IMG/VR virus record: IMGVR_UViG_3300034190_001591
Coordinates: 1-20,500 of that record
Source of the DNA: a virus
Length of the DNA stretch: 20,500 bases
Strand: one strand, 5' to 3'
The notes beneath the pieces are model-generated. The model was not told the origin of the DNA. It ran no database searches and saw only the letters and a program-made list of their open reading frames with translations. Positions 14,708 through 20,311 of this stretch are shown one piece after another; position 1 is the stretch's first letter, and each line of letters opens with the position of its first letter. The position numbers and the translations under genes are program-made.

Positions 14708-15580
14708 TTATAGTGTTAAATACCCTGTTTTATCCATTTTAGCTTTTTGTAGTTCACCACTTGGGCTACTGCATTTAATCATATTTTCACGATAGTACAT
14801 CACAAAACTTATGCGTAACCAATCCTCGCTGCAATTAGTAAATTCTGTGTTTGCGTGCCACTTGTGTACGTCTGCGAATAATAAGTCAGTATTTTCTAAG
14901 TCAATTGCAACCCCAAACTCTGGCATCACAAAGTAACCTCCATCATAATTACCTTCCCGATACACTATAAGGTTCCCAAACCCCTCACGGAAATCACCAG
15001 CGTCTTGGTGACAAGCGGTGCGGAAGTTCTTATTGACTGTTACAGTTGTAAAGCTAGTGTCGCCTATAACATAATTTCTGTTCGTGCCATCTGCAATCGC
15101 CTTTTGTTTTGCGTGGTGTTCTGGGCATAGTTCAGCATATTTCTTATCAATGAATTCCACGAACGGTATGCCTTGTTTGAATTTATCAAAATGATTCTTA
15201 GCGAATGCGGTTGTTCTACAATATTTAACCATAGCACCACTATCCATAAAACCAACGTTACCAGATTCTACCTTATTGCCTACTGTTATATTACTAATGC
15301 TCCCGTCTTTTCTAATCCTTTTATGACTGCTACCACTAGCAGAACCACGACCCTCAGTCACTTCTATAGAGCCTTTAAAGGCATCAACCCCATTTTTAAG
15401 GACATCCATTGGTATTGCATTTTTCCTGAACCTAAATAATAAGTTCCCATAATTGTCATAGGCGTCGCAATCCTTTGTGATTAAAGTATTGTAATGGCTT
15501 GAGTCAAGGAATTTAGTTTTCAGCTTTGCAGCTTTACCGCTATCTAAAACTCTTTTTACTATTATTTTATCTATTTTCAT
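14708..15580 (-). CDS. TET/JBP-family 2-oxoglutarate/Fe(II) dioxygenase
   Basis: This is a 290-residue protein whose second half matches the TET/JBP superfamily, which oxidises the methyl group of thymine or 5-methylcytosine in DNA. Iron ligands are HQD at His191 and Asp193, and His242 in VHKWHANTEF. Arg256 in LRISFVMYYR should bind 2-oxoglutarate. Between them, REGFGNLIVY (198-207) and GGYFVMPEFGVAIDLENTDL (214-233) repeat the JBP pattern 'GFGNL...Y.GG...P....a.Dl...D.l.fd.H.WH.N'. The N-terminal half has no clear motif apart from a Gly/Ser stretch (GRGSASGSSHKR). Its start overlaps the 72-residue gene upstream by 14 nt. With the TAGT gene downstream, it likely makes the hydroxymethyl base for glycosylation. 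Confidence 0.85.
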   Translation of the reverse strand: MKIDKIIVKRVLDSGKAAKLKTKFLDSSHYNTLITKDCDAYDNYGNLLFRFRKNAIPMDVLKNGVDAFKGSIEVTEGRGSASGSSHKRIRKDGSISNITVGNKVESGNVGFMDSGAMVKYCRTTAFAKNHFDKFKQGIPFVEFIDKKYAELCPEHHAKQKAIADGTNRNYVIGDTSFTTVTVNKNFRTACHQDAGDFREGFGNLIVYREGNYDGGYFVMPEFGVAIDLENTDLLFADVHKWHANTEFTNCSEDWLRISFVMYYRENMIKCSSPSGELQKAKMDKTGYLTL

Positions 15581-15785
15581 ATCTTTGTTTTAGCACCTTT
15601 AAAAGTAAATCACTTAAATTTCCTTTTTGTTGGTAATCTTCTTTGAACTCTATCTTTATCCCTTTTTTACATAAGGCTTTAAATTCTTTTAACTCTTGCT
15701 TACTAAAGTAAAGTATTGTCGTTGTAATTTCAACATCTTCTATCGGTGAATTATCAACCCCCCATTCGTCATCAAATAATTTCAT
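15567..15785 (-). CDS. Hypothetical small protein upstream of the dioxygenase
   Basis: This is a 72-residue protein, MKLFDDEWGVDNSPIEDVEI at its N-terminus, then ILYFSKQELKEFKALCKKGI and a Lys-rich end. The N-terminal acidic segment and the C-terminal helix are the only clear features. It overlaps the dioxygenase start by 14 nt and follows the 56-residue gene after 2 nt, so it belongs to the same transcript. The family is unknown to me. Confidence 0.6.
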   Translation of the reverse strand: MKLFDDEWGVDNSPIEDVEITTTILYFSKQELKEFKALCKKGIKIEFKEDYQQKGNLSDLLLKVLKQRYENR

Positions 15786-15787
15786 AT

Positions 15788-15958
15788 CTATTTTATTAAT
15801 ATTAAATCAAGTTCTTCAGCAACGTGGTTAATATGTTCCTGAGTTGTTTGGCTCCAGTAACCCAACTGTATTAAATCATTCCCTTCAATGGTTGCGACGT
15901 GCCTATTATAACTGAATACTTTATTGCCTGTTACTTTTAAATTTGTTTTGTATTTCAT
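15788..15958 (-). CDS. Hypothetical small protein
   Basis: This is a 56-residue protein read from the minus strand. It starts MKYKTNLKVTGNKVFSYNRH and includes GYWSQTTQEHINHVAEELDL. It looks like a small alpha/beta protein, and I recognise similar short proteins from Flavobacteriia phages without a known role. The ATG is preceded by a 31-bp leader repeat that also precedes the 45-residue gene. Confidence 0.65.
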   Translation of the reverse strand: MKYKTNLKVTGNKVFSYNRHVATIEGNDLIQLGYWSQTTQEHINHVAEELDLILIK

Positions 15959-15985
15959 TGTTTTGTTTTTTAAGATACTGCAATA
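15955..15985 (-). repeat. 31-bp direct repeat, leader copy A
   Basis: This 31-bp sequence, minus strand TATTGCAGTATCTTAAAAAA followed by CAAAACAATGA, is identical to 16123..16153. It covers the start codon of the 56-residue gene, the leader and the last bases of a -7-like element. The upstream promoter block of copy B is not preserved here. Confidence 0.8.
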
Positions 15986-15988
15986 ATA

Positions 15989-16126
15989 TTAAATAAAGTT
16001 ATTGATTACTATAAATAAATCCCTTTGGTTTAATATATATTGGCAGTACCAATTATGTATTCCTTTTGTGTTTCCTGACAATATTTTACCTATTGTTGAA
16101 TCGTGTGTAACTTTTGTTTTGCTCAT
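15989..16126 (-). CDS. Hypothetical small protein
   Basis: This is a 45-residue protein, MSKTKVTHDSTIGKILSGNT at its N-terminus, then GIHNWYCQYILNQRDLFIVI. It is encoded between two copies of the 31-bp leader repeat and is driven by the promoter at 16148..16189. It has an A-rich leader (TTAAAAAACAAAACA) before the ATG. The function is unknown. Confidence 0.6.
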   Translation of the reverse strand: MSKTKVTHDSTIGKILSGNTKGIHNWYCQYILNQRDLFIVINNFI

Positions 16127-16153
16127 TGTTTTGTTTTTTAAGATACTGCAATA
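16123..16153 (-). repeat. 31-bp direct repeat, leader copy B
   Basis: This sequence is identical to 15955..15985. Here it overlaps the -7 end of the promoter 16148..16189, the untranslated leader and the start codon of the 45-residue gene. Identity over the leader plus start codon suggests recent duplication, or a conserved leader function in mRNA. Confidence 0.8.
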
Positions 16154-16189
16154 TAAAACATTTTTTACTTATAAACAATTAATTAACTA
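16148..16189 (-). promoter_or_regulatory. Phage promoter, copy 2 of a repeated type
   Basis: The minus strand has TAGTTAATTAATTGTTTATA, then an A/T spacer, then TATATTGC. TTG to TATATTGC spacing is 20 nt, within the Bacteroidetes range for TTG-N(17-23)-TAnnTTTG, though the -7 element has TTGC, not TTTG. It shares the upstream block and spacer composition with copy 1 (17639..17682), and the upstream block with copy 3 (10429..10471). It should drive the transcript that contains the dioxygenase and glycosyltransferase genes. Confidence 0.6.
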
Positions 16190-16196
16190 TTTTTTT

Positions 16197-16319
16197 TCAT
16201 AATAATGCTAATATTCTTAAATCTTCTTGTATGTCTTTAATCATTTTTAAAGCGTCTTTATAGTCTTGGTTCTCCATAGCTTCAATAACTATATCTAAGT
16301 CATATACAAATCTAATCAT
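16197..16319 (-). CDS. Hypothetical small helical protein
   Basis: This is a 40-residue protein, MIRFVYDLDIVIEAMENQDY at its start, then LKMIKDIQEDLRILALL. It appears helical. The ATG overlaps the stop of the exonuclease gene (ATGA), and it is the last gene before the promoter at 16148..16189. No family is recognised. Confidence 0.6.
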   Translation of the reverse strand: MIRFVYDLDIVIEAMENQDYKDALKMIKDIQEDLRILALL

Positions 16320-17029
16320 TCTGTTCTAAGTTTTAATAAGTGATAACATTCTGTGTATTTTTGCCTTGCTTTGCCTTTGTACTCTTGTTTAAATAACTGG
16401 TACATCTTTTTTGTGTATTGGTATTTTGTATCACAACCGTTAAACCACTTACTTGCAAACACCTTACCTTTACCCCTAAAATACTGAACGTTGTCAGCAC
16501 TATCACCGACGATCATTTGCTCGTAAAAATTATACAGGGCTTCGTCCTCGCTTATATCTAAAATCTTTTGATGCTTATAGTGGTAATTATATATAAGACA
16601 AGGGAACTGTTTATAGTCTTTGTCGATGCTTACTATCATAACATTATCACGCCCTATCTCGTTTGATAACTCAAACCAATATCTTGCAACCATATCATCT
16701 GTTTCTATTCCGTAACCCCAAACACTGTCGTATTGGTCTTTAACGTATTGGTGCATCTCATCTAATAAAGGCGGTAACTCTTGCTTTTTTCTATTGGCTT
16801 TGTAATCACTTGTAATTAGCTTTCTAAAGTTTCCTTTGCTACCGCTAAACGTTATCACTTTTTCAATAGGGTACATATCCTCAAGTTTGTTTACTATATA
16901 CATAAATTGCTCATCAAACTTAGCTTGTGAATCTTCTATGTCTCGATAGTATTTATCATCTTCTGGGTTCTCTCGTTTTTTATAACAAGCAGCAAATATT
17001 AAACTGTCTGCATCAACTAATAAAATCAT
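16316..17029 (-). CDS. 5'-3' exonuclease (flap endonuclease family)
   Basis: This is a 237-residue protein with the metal-binding pattern of phage FEN-type nucleases that remove primers and flaps. The motifs are: LLVDADSL with Asp6 and Asp8; NFRKLITSDYKANRK (67-81), with the basic residues of the active-site helix; IETDDMVARY with Glu109, Asp111 and Asp112; SIDKDYKQ with Asp136 and Asp138; and VGDSADNV with Asp176 and Asp179 at the start of the helix-3-turn-helix. The C-terminus is short and Lys/Tyr-rich. The start overlaps the small Cys gene upstream (ATGA). It fits beside the SSB and AAA genes as part of the phage replication set. Confidence 0.85.
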   Translation of the reverse strand: MILLVDADSLIFAACYKKRENPEDDKYYRDIEDSQAKFDEQFMYIVNKLEDMYPIEKVITFSGSKGNFRKLITSDYKANRKKQELPPLLDEMHQYVKDQYDSVWGYGIETDDMVARYWFELSNEIGRDNVMIVSIDKDYKQFPCLIYNYHYKHQKILDISEDEALYNFYEQMIVGDSADNVQYFRGKGKVFASKWFNGCDTKYQYTKKMYQLFKQEYKGKARQKYTECYHLLKLRTE

Positions 17030-17148
17030 TCTACATCTAAATTAAAGCACTCGGTTGAGCAATAATAATCTCCATTTGTTTCCGATGAACAACAAGCACA
17101 AAATGTTTGTTCGTCTGGTAAATCTATATAACTATCTAACCAATTCAT
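17026..17148 (-). CDS. Small Cys-rich protein upstream of the exonuclease
   Basis: This is a 40-residue protein, MNWLDSYIDLPDEQTFCACC at its start, with Cys17, Cys19, Cys20, Cys30 and Cys34. The CxCC...CxxxC layout suggests a small zinc-binding knuckle. It overlaps the gene upstream and the exonuclease gene downstream by 4 and 4 nt (ATGA junctions). The role is unknown; it may be a nucleic acid or protein partner of the replication set. Confidence 0.65.
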   Translation of the reverse strand: MNWLDSYIDLPDEQTFCACCSSETNGDYYCSTECFNLDVE

Positions 17149-17420
17149 ATATCGTATTTTTTTAAATCGTTTTGTAAGTGTTCTATTTGTTCTTGCATTT
17201 GTAAAAGTTGTTTGTTTTTATCAGCCCTTAACATTGCGAAGCGTTTTTTTAAAACTTCATTCTCCACATTTAAACCGTTTACATATTGCCCAATCTCTGT
17301 GATACCTTGCACCATATTTTTAAGGTCTGTATTTGCAGGTTTTTGTTTGCTCCATTCCATAACTAAATTAGCTATGTGGTTAAACCAAAGGTTGTATGAT
17401 TGTTTTTGTAGTAAAGTCAT
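17145..17420 (-). CDS. Hypothetical coiled-coil protein
   Basis: This is a 91-residue protein. The first part includes YNLWFNHIANLVMEWSKQKP. Residues 50-88 form a clear coiled coil (LNVENEVLKKRFAMLRADKN, then LLQMQEQIEHLQNDLKKY). No enzymatic motif is seen. It overlaps both neighbours by 1-4 nt. The family is not recognised. Confidence 0.6.
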   Translation of the reverse strand: MTLLQKQSYNLWFNHIANLVMEWSKQKPANTDLKNMVQGITEIGQYVNGLNVENEVLKKRFAMLRADKNKQLLQMQEQIEHLQNDLKKYDI

Positions 17421-17608
17421 TATATCTTAGAACCTATAATTAAACCAAAAGTAAAAATTAAAATACCAAAAAGTAAAAGAGTTCCTGTTATTATAAGGTT
17501 TCTAGTTTCTTGTTCTTTACGTTTTTTTTCCTGTAAATCTGCCTTAGTATAAACTTCAATACGGTTTTTTCTTGTTTCAATGTGCAATCCTGTTTTTGTC
17601 TTTTTCAT
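17420..17608 (-). CDS. Small single-pass membrane protein
   Basis: This is a 62-residue protein with a charged N-terminal half (LQEKKRKEQETRN at about 25-37). One membrane segment follows at about 38-60 (LIITGTLLLFGILIFTFGLI), ending GSKI. It is the first gene after the promoter 17639..17682 and has the leader AAACAAAAACAAAACATT before its ATG. It could be a holin-like or envelope-acting early protein, but one segment alone does not decide. Confidence 0.6.
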   Translation of the reverse strand: MKKTKTGLHIETRKNRIEVYTKADLQEKKRKEQETRNLIITGTLLLFGILIFTFGLIIGSKI

Positions 17609-17638
17609 AATGTTTTGTTTTTGTTTAATTAATATACC

Positions 17639-17682
17639 GCAATATACAACTTTATTTTAGTTATAAACAAATAATTAACTAT
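17639..17682 (-). promoter_or_regulatory. Phage promoter, copy 1 of a repeated type
   Basis: The minus strand reads TAGTTAATTATTTGTTTATA, then an A/T spacer, then TATATTGC, with 21 nt between TTG and TATATTGC. It matches copy 2 almost base for base across the block. The stop codon (TAA) of the upstream 156-residue gene lies inside the AGTTAATTA part, so the promoter begins within that gene's end. Confidence 0.6.
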
Positions 17683-18145
17683 TTTTTTTATTTATTTTTT
17701 CTTTTATATCAAAATAACTATCCCAAACCCCTGTTTTATTTTCTTCGTTTAAGTTAATTATTGTAGCGTCTTTTTCTTCCAACAGATAACAAGGTTTTAA
17801 TATTTTCTTTTTAGTCCAAAGTGTTGTGTCTGGGCAATAAATATCTTTTGTATTTAGTCCTTTTAGATTATTTAGCCAAAACATATAATTACCTTTAGGG
17901 TCATTTACTAAGTATAGAGCAACCTTTCCTGTTTCGATTAACTTATCGTGCTTAAATTTTTCTAATATTTTTGTATCATAGTATTTATTTCTAAACTTCA
18001 TTTCAATAACACATTCTTGACCCTTTGGCGTTGTGCCTGTTGCATCCCAACTCTCATTCCCTTTGCCTGTATGGGTTAAGTTCCAACCATCAAGGTTCAA
18101 AAGTGTTACTACTGCCTTTTCCCAGTTATGTATTTTTTCTATCAT
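17675..18145 (-). CDS. PD-(D/E)XK nuclease-like protein
   Basis: This is a 156-residue protein. The first helix has Glu9, then GKGNESWDATGTTPKGQECV and IEMKFRNKYY. Asp34, Glu48 and Lys50 form the D...ExK core of the restriction-endonuclease-like fold. KVALYLVND and MFWLNNL follow as later strands. Phage proteins of this type include Holliday junction resolvases and packaging or recombination nucleases. It overlaps the 66-residue gene by 4 nt and lies in the replication set, so a resolvase or recombination nuclease role is the more likely one. The assignment is by motif only. Confidence 0.6.
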   Translation of the reverse strand: MIEKIHNWEKAVVTLLNLDGWNLTHTGKGNESWDATGTTPKGQECVIEMKFRNKYYDTKILEKFKHDKLIETGKVALYLVNDPKGNYMFWLNNLKGLNTKDIYCPDTTLWTKKKILKPCYLLEEKDATIINLNEENKTGVWDSYFDIKEKINKKNS

Positions 18146-18342
18146 TTAATTTTGTTATATACGTTATCTATATCTTTTATCCACATTACTAATGTTTTAG
18201 GTCGGCAGCTACAAGGTTCGTGATAATTATGATTAAAATAACGAGCGTGTAACGTGCATAAGAGCCTATATTGGTCTTGTGTTAGTTTTGTGCTTACATT
18301 TGCTTTAAAATCTATCCACGCTTCTTGGTCATCTATTCTCAT
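18142..18342 (-). CDS. Hypothetical small Cys/His protein
   Basis: This is a 66-residue protein from the ATG at 18342 (MRIDDQEAWIDFKANV). An ATG 24 nt further upstream is in frame, but the chosen start gives the ATGA overlap with the upstream stop that is common in this window. The C-terminal half has Cys29, His38, His41, Cys44 and Cys46 (YHEPCSCRPK), a possible metal site, and ends with a helix (WIKDIDNVYNKIK). The family is not named. Confidence 0.6.
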   Translation of the reverse strand: MRIDDQEAWIDFKANVSTKLTQDQYRLLCTLHARYFNHNYHEPCSCRPKTLVMWIKDIDNVYNKIK

Positions 18343-18473
18343 AATTCTATATTTATATCGTTCCAATCTTCACGCCTTTGGTCGCAACCGCAATCGTCAC
18401 CCCATATTTTTTTAACTACCCACCGTATTCCAGTGTAGTAAGTAATGTAATAAACTAAATCTCCTAATCTCAT
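18339..18473 (-). CDS. Hypothetical small protein with CxC motif
   Basis: This is a 44-residue protein, MRLGDLVYYITYYTGIRWVV at its start, then DDCGCDQRREDWND. Short proteins ending in DCGC..RR...(L/W)N are familiar from Bacteroidetes phages without a known role. It overlaps both the sigma-like gene upstream and the next gene by 4 nt or less (ATGA junctions). Confidence 0.65.
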   Translation of the reverse strand: MRLGDLVYYITYYTGIRWVVKKIWGDDCGCDQRREDWNDINIEL

Positions 18474-18961
18474 AACTTATTTTTTATATGTTTCTTTGCG
18501 TTTGTATATGTATTGTAAAGCGAGTAATAACTTATTTTTGTGTTCCTGCTTAGTTCTGCAACGCTTACACCCTTAGAAACTATTTCAAATATCTTTTTAT
18601 CGTACCAATACATTTCATCTAATATGGTATCTATTTTGTCACGTTGCTTTGCCCATTCGGTTTCATTAATACCGCTTTCTTCTATTTCTTTTAGTTCGTT
18701 AATATCTTCTAAATAAACCTTTTTTTGTCTTAAACTAGCTTTGTATAAATTTGTATAAATACCTCTTAAAACTTTATAGCAATAATAATGATTTATTTCA
18801 TCTTTATAGTAAAGGTCTAAGCCTTTTTTTACATCAGCATCAAGTTGGATATACATCTCCATTACAACATCCTCACTCATTGAGGGGTTGCAGCCAAAAG
18901 ATTTTACTATGTTATTCCAGTCGTTGTGCTTTTGATAAGCTAGTTCTAAGATTGGTGTCAT
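18470..18961 (-). CDS. Sigma-70-like protein
   Basis: This is a 163-residue protein. Residues 8-75 have the helical layout of sigma region 2 (SMSEDVVMEMYIQLDA, then HYYCYKVLRGIYTNLYKASL). Residues 118-160 look like region 4 with a helix-turn-helix (YDKKIFEIVSKGVSVAELSR, then YYSLYNTYTNAKKHIKNKL). The middle is an acidic linker. Such proteins in Bacteroidetes phages are commonly called sigma factors. It could switch transcription to the repeated promoters seen in this window; this is inference. Its start is 9 nt after the AAA ATPase stop. Confidence 0.65.
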   Translation of the reverse strand: MTPILELAYQKHNDWNNIVKSFGCNPSMSEDVVMEMYIQLDADVKKGLDLYYKDEINHYYCYKVLRGIYTNLYKASLRQKKVYLEDINELKEIEESGINETEWAKQRDKIDTILDEMYWYDKKIFEIVSKGVSVAELSRNTKISYYSLYNTYTNAKKHIKNKL

Positions 18962-18970
18962 TTATTTTTA

Positions 18971-19927
18971 TTAAAAAGGTGCTTTTATTTGTTTGTTTGG
19001 TTTGTGAAACATAGGGCTTTTTGACAATGTATCTTTGTTTGAATTTTCTATTGTTTTGTTTGGTGTTAATGCTCTAGGTACAAAATATTCCAATGGGTCA
19101 TATATTTCGCCAACTACAAAAGGAAGCCCAAACTCATTAATACTAAAGCTAAACGTTTCAAAAGCGTAACCCCTAGAACGTTTGCAGCTTACTGTTATCC
19201 ATTCTTTATTAACTGTATTTATTTCTAGTTGTATTTGATTTTCTGTCTTTTTTTCTAAGAAGCTGCCTAAATGTCCTGTTGGCTTGTCGCTTCCATAATT
19301 ACTATGTATTACTGTTATTATATGACAATCATATTTAGCCGATAGTTGCATTATTTTTTGAACACATAAATTTGATTCTTCTAAATTATTCACATCAGAA
19401 ACCAAATCCGCAACGCCATCAATAATAACTAAACCGTTTTTACCTTTGTTTTGCTCTAAGCAATGTTCTATAAATTGTAAACGTTCCTTGTAACCTATTG
19501 TCCTAAGTGCGTATGTATGATAACAACCCACCTCTTTGGTGTTACTCATATCTTGAACACGCTTAAAAACTCGTTGAGCGTGCCAGTGACCTTGTTCTGT
19601 ATCGAAGTGCATTAAACAACGTCCATCTCTATGTCCTTTTAATTTACCTCCAAAATTGTTTCCACCGCTTAAATAAACTGATGCTAATAAACTAACAAAA
19701 AATGTCTTTTTACTTTTTGGCGGTGCTTGTACGAAACTAAAATTTCCATAAGTACCAATCGGAATAGGCATTGTAATATTGCCACCTTTCGCCTGTATAG
19801 TTTTTTCCCCTAAACTTAAAGCGGTTGGTGGGTATTCCATAACATCGTTGGTATCAATAGCACATTCTTCGGCTATTAACTCCATCAGCATATTATGGGT
19901 TGTTTGTTCTTCTGTTATCTCTTTCAT
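18971..19927 (-). CDS. RepA/RadA-like AAA ATPase
   Basis: This is a 318-residue protein of the RecA-like fold. The P-loop is unusual: FVQAPPKSKKTFFVSLLASV with APPKSKKT at residues 68-75, where Ala replaces the first Gly and Lys replaces the Gly before Lys-Thr. This form is known from RepA-like ATPases. Walker B is GLVIIDGVADLV (165-176), and IITVIHSN (203-210) is the sensor strand. GHLGSFLEKKTEN (218-230) is also typical. It likely acts in replication or recombination, as helicase or as a loader. It lies between the hairpin terminator and the sigma-like gene. Confidence 0.75.
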   Translation of the reverse strand: MKEITEEQTTHNMLMELIAEECAIDTNDVMEYPPTALSLGEKTIQAKGGNITMPIPIGTYGNFSFVQAPPKSKKTFFVSLLASVYLSGGNNFGGKLKGHRDGRCLMHFDTEQGHWHAQRVFKRVQDMSNTKEVGCYHTYALRTIGYKERLQFIEHCLEQNKGKNGLVIIDGVADLVSDVNNLEESNLCVQKIMQLSAKYDCHIITVIHSNYGSDKPTGHLGSFLEKKTENQIQLEINTVNKEWITVSCKRSRGYAFETFSFSINEFGLPFVVGEIYDPLEYFVPRALTPNKTIENSNKDTLSKSPMFHKPNKQIKAPF

Positions 19928-19955
19928 TGTTTTGTATTGTTTTTGTAAAGGTAAT

Positions 19956-19979
19956 AAAAAAGGCGGTTATTACACCGCC
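19956..19979 (-). terminator. Intrinsic terminator after ssb
   Basis: The minus strand has GGCGGT-GTAATA-ACCGCC and six T directly after. The 6-bp stem is perfect and fully GC-rich against an AT-rich background. It sits 8 nt after the stop of the SSB gene and 28 nt before the AAA ATPase start. A weak -7-like TACCTTTA follows, so the next gene may restart from its own promoter. Confidence 0.8.
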
Positions 19980-19987
19980 CTATTAAA

Positions 19988-20287
19988 TTAAAATGGTAAG
20001 TCGCTTGTTTCAGCTTCTTGTACTACTTCCTTAGCTTCTTCACGTTCAGCCTTTACAATGTTTCCATCAGTCCAAACCACTTGACCGTTGCCGATGTAAG
20101 TTCTTGGTTTCTTAGCCTCACGTTCTTCTTGTGTTTGGCTAATCATAATCGATGCGTTATTTCCGAAACGTGTTTCATCGTTTACACTCATTGTAAGGTT
20201 TACATAAACCGCACCGTCTTTCCCTGCGATAAATTTTTCCTTTGGTAATTTGTCTACTCTTAGTGAATAGTTGATAATTGCTCCCAT
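19988..20287 (-). CDS. ssb: Single-stranded DNA-binding protein-like
   Basis: This is a 99-residue protein. The body is beta-like (IINYSLRVDKLPKEKFI, GAVYVNLTMSVNDE, ASIMISQTQEE). An acidic tail follows and ends in TSDLPF, which resembles the conserved SSB C-terminal tip (D-D-I/L-P-F) used to recruit partners. The length is short for a bacterial SSB but suits a phage version. It is 24 nt after the probable annealing protein and is followed by a terminator. An OB fold is expected, not shown. Confidence 0.7.
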   Translation of the reverse strand: MGAIINYSLRVDKLPKEKFIAGKDGAVYVNLTMSVNDETRFGNNASIMISQTQEEREAKKPRTYIGNGQVVWTDGNIVKAEREEAKEVVQEAETSDLPF

Positions 20288-20311
20288 AATTTTACTTGTT
20301 TTTAATTGTTA

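Noticed and set aside
16002-16202. Plus-strand ORF of 66 codons with hydrophobic content
   Set aside because: It runs antisense through the 45-residue gene and across the promoter and leader region. The hydrophobic look comes from reading A/T-rich DNA on the wrong strand.
18177-18185. Exact DnaA-box sequence TTATCCACA on the plus strand, with a second on the minus strand at 6208-6216
   Set aside because: Both lie inside coding genes and are 12 kb apart, with no cluster. In AT-rich DNA one such match by chance is not surprising. I do not call an origin from this.
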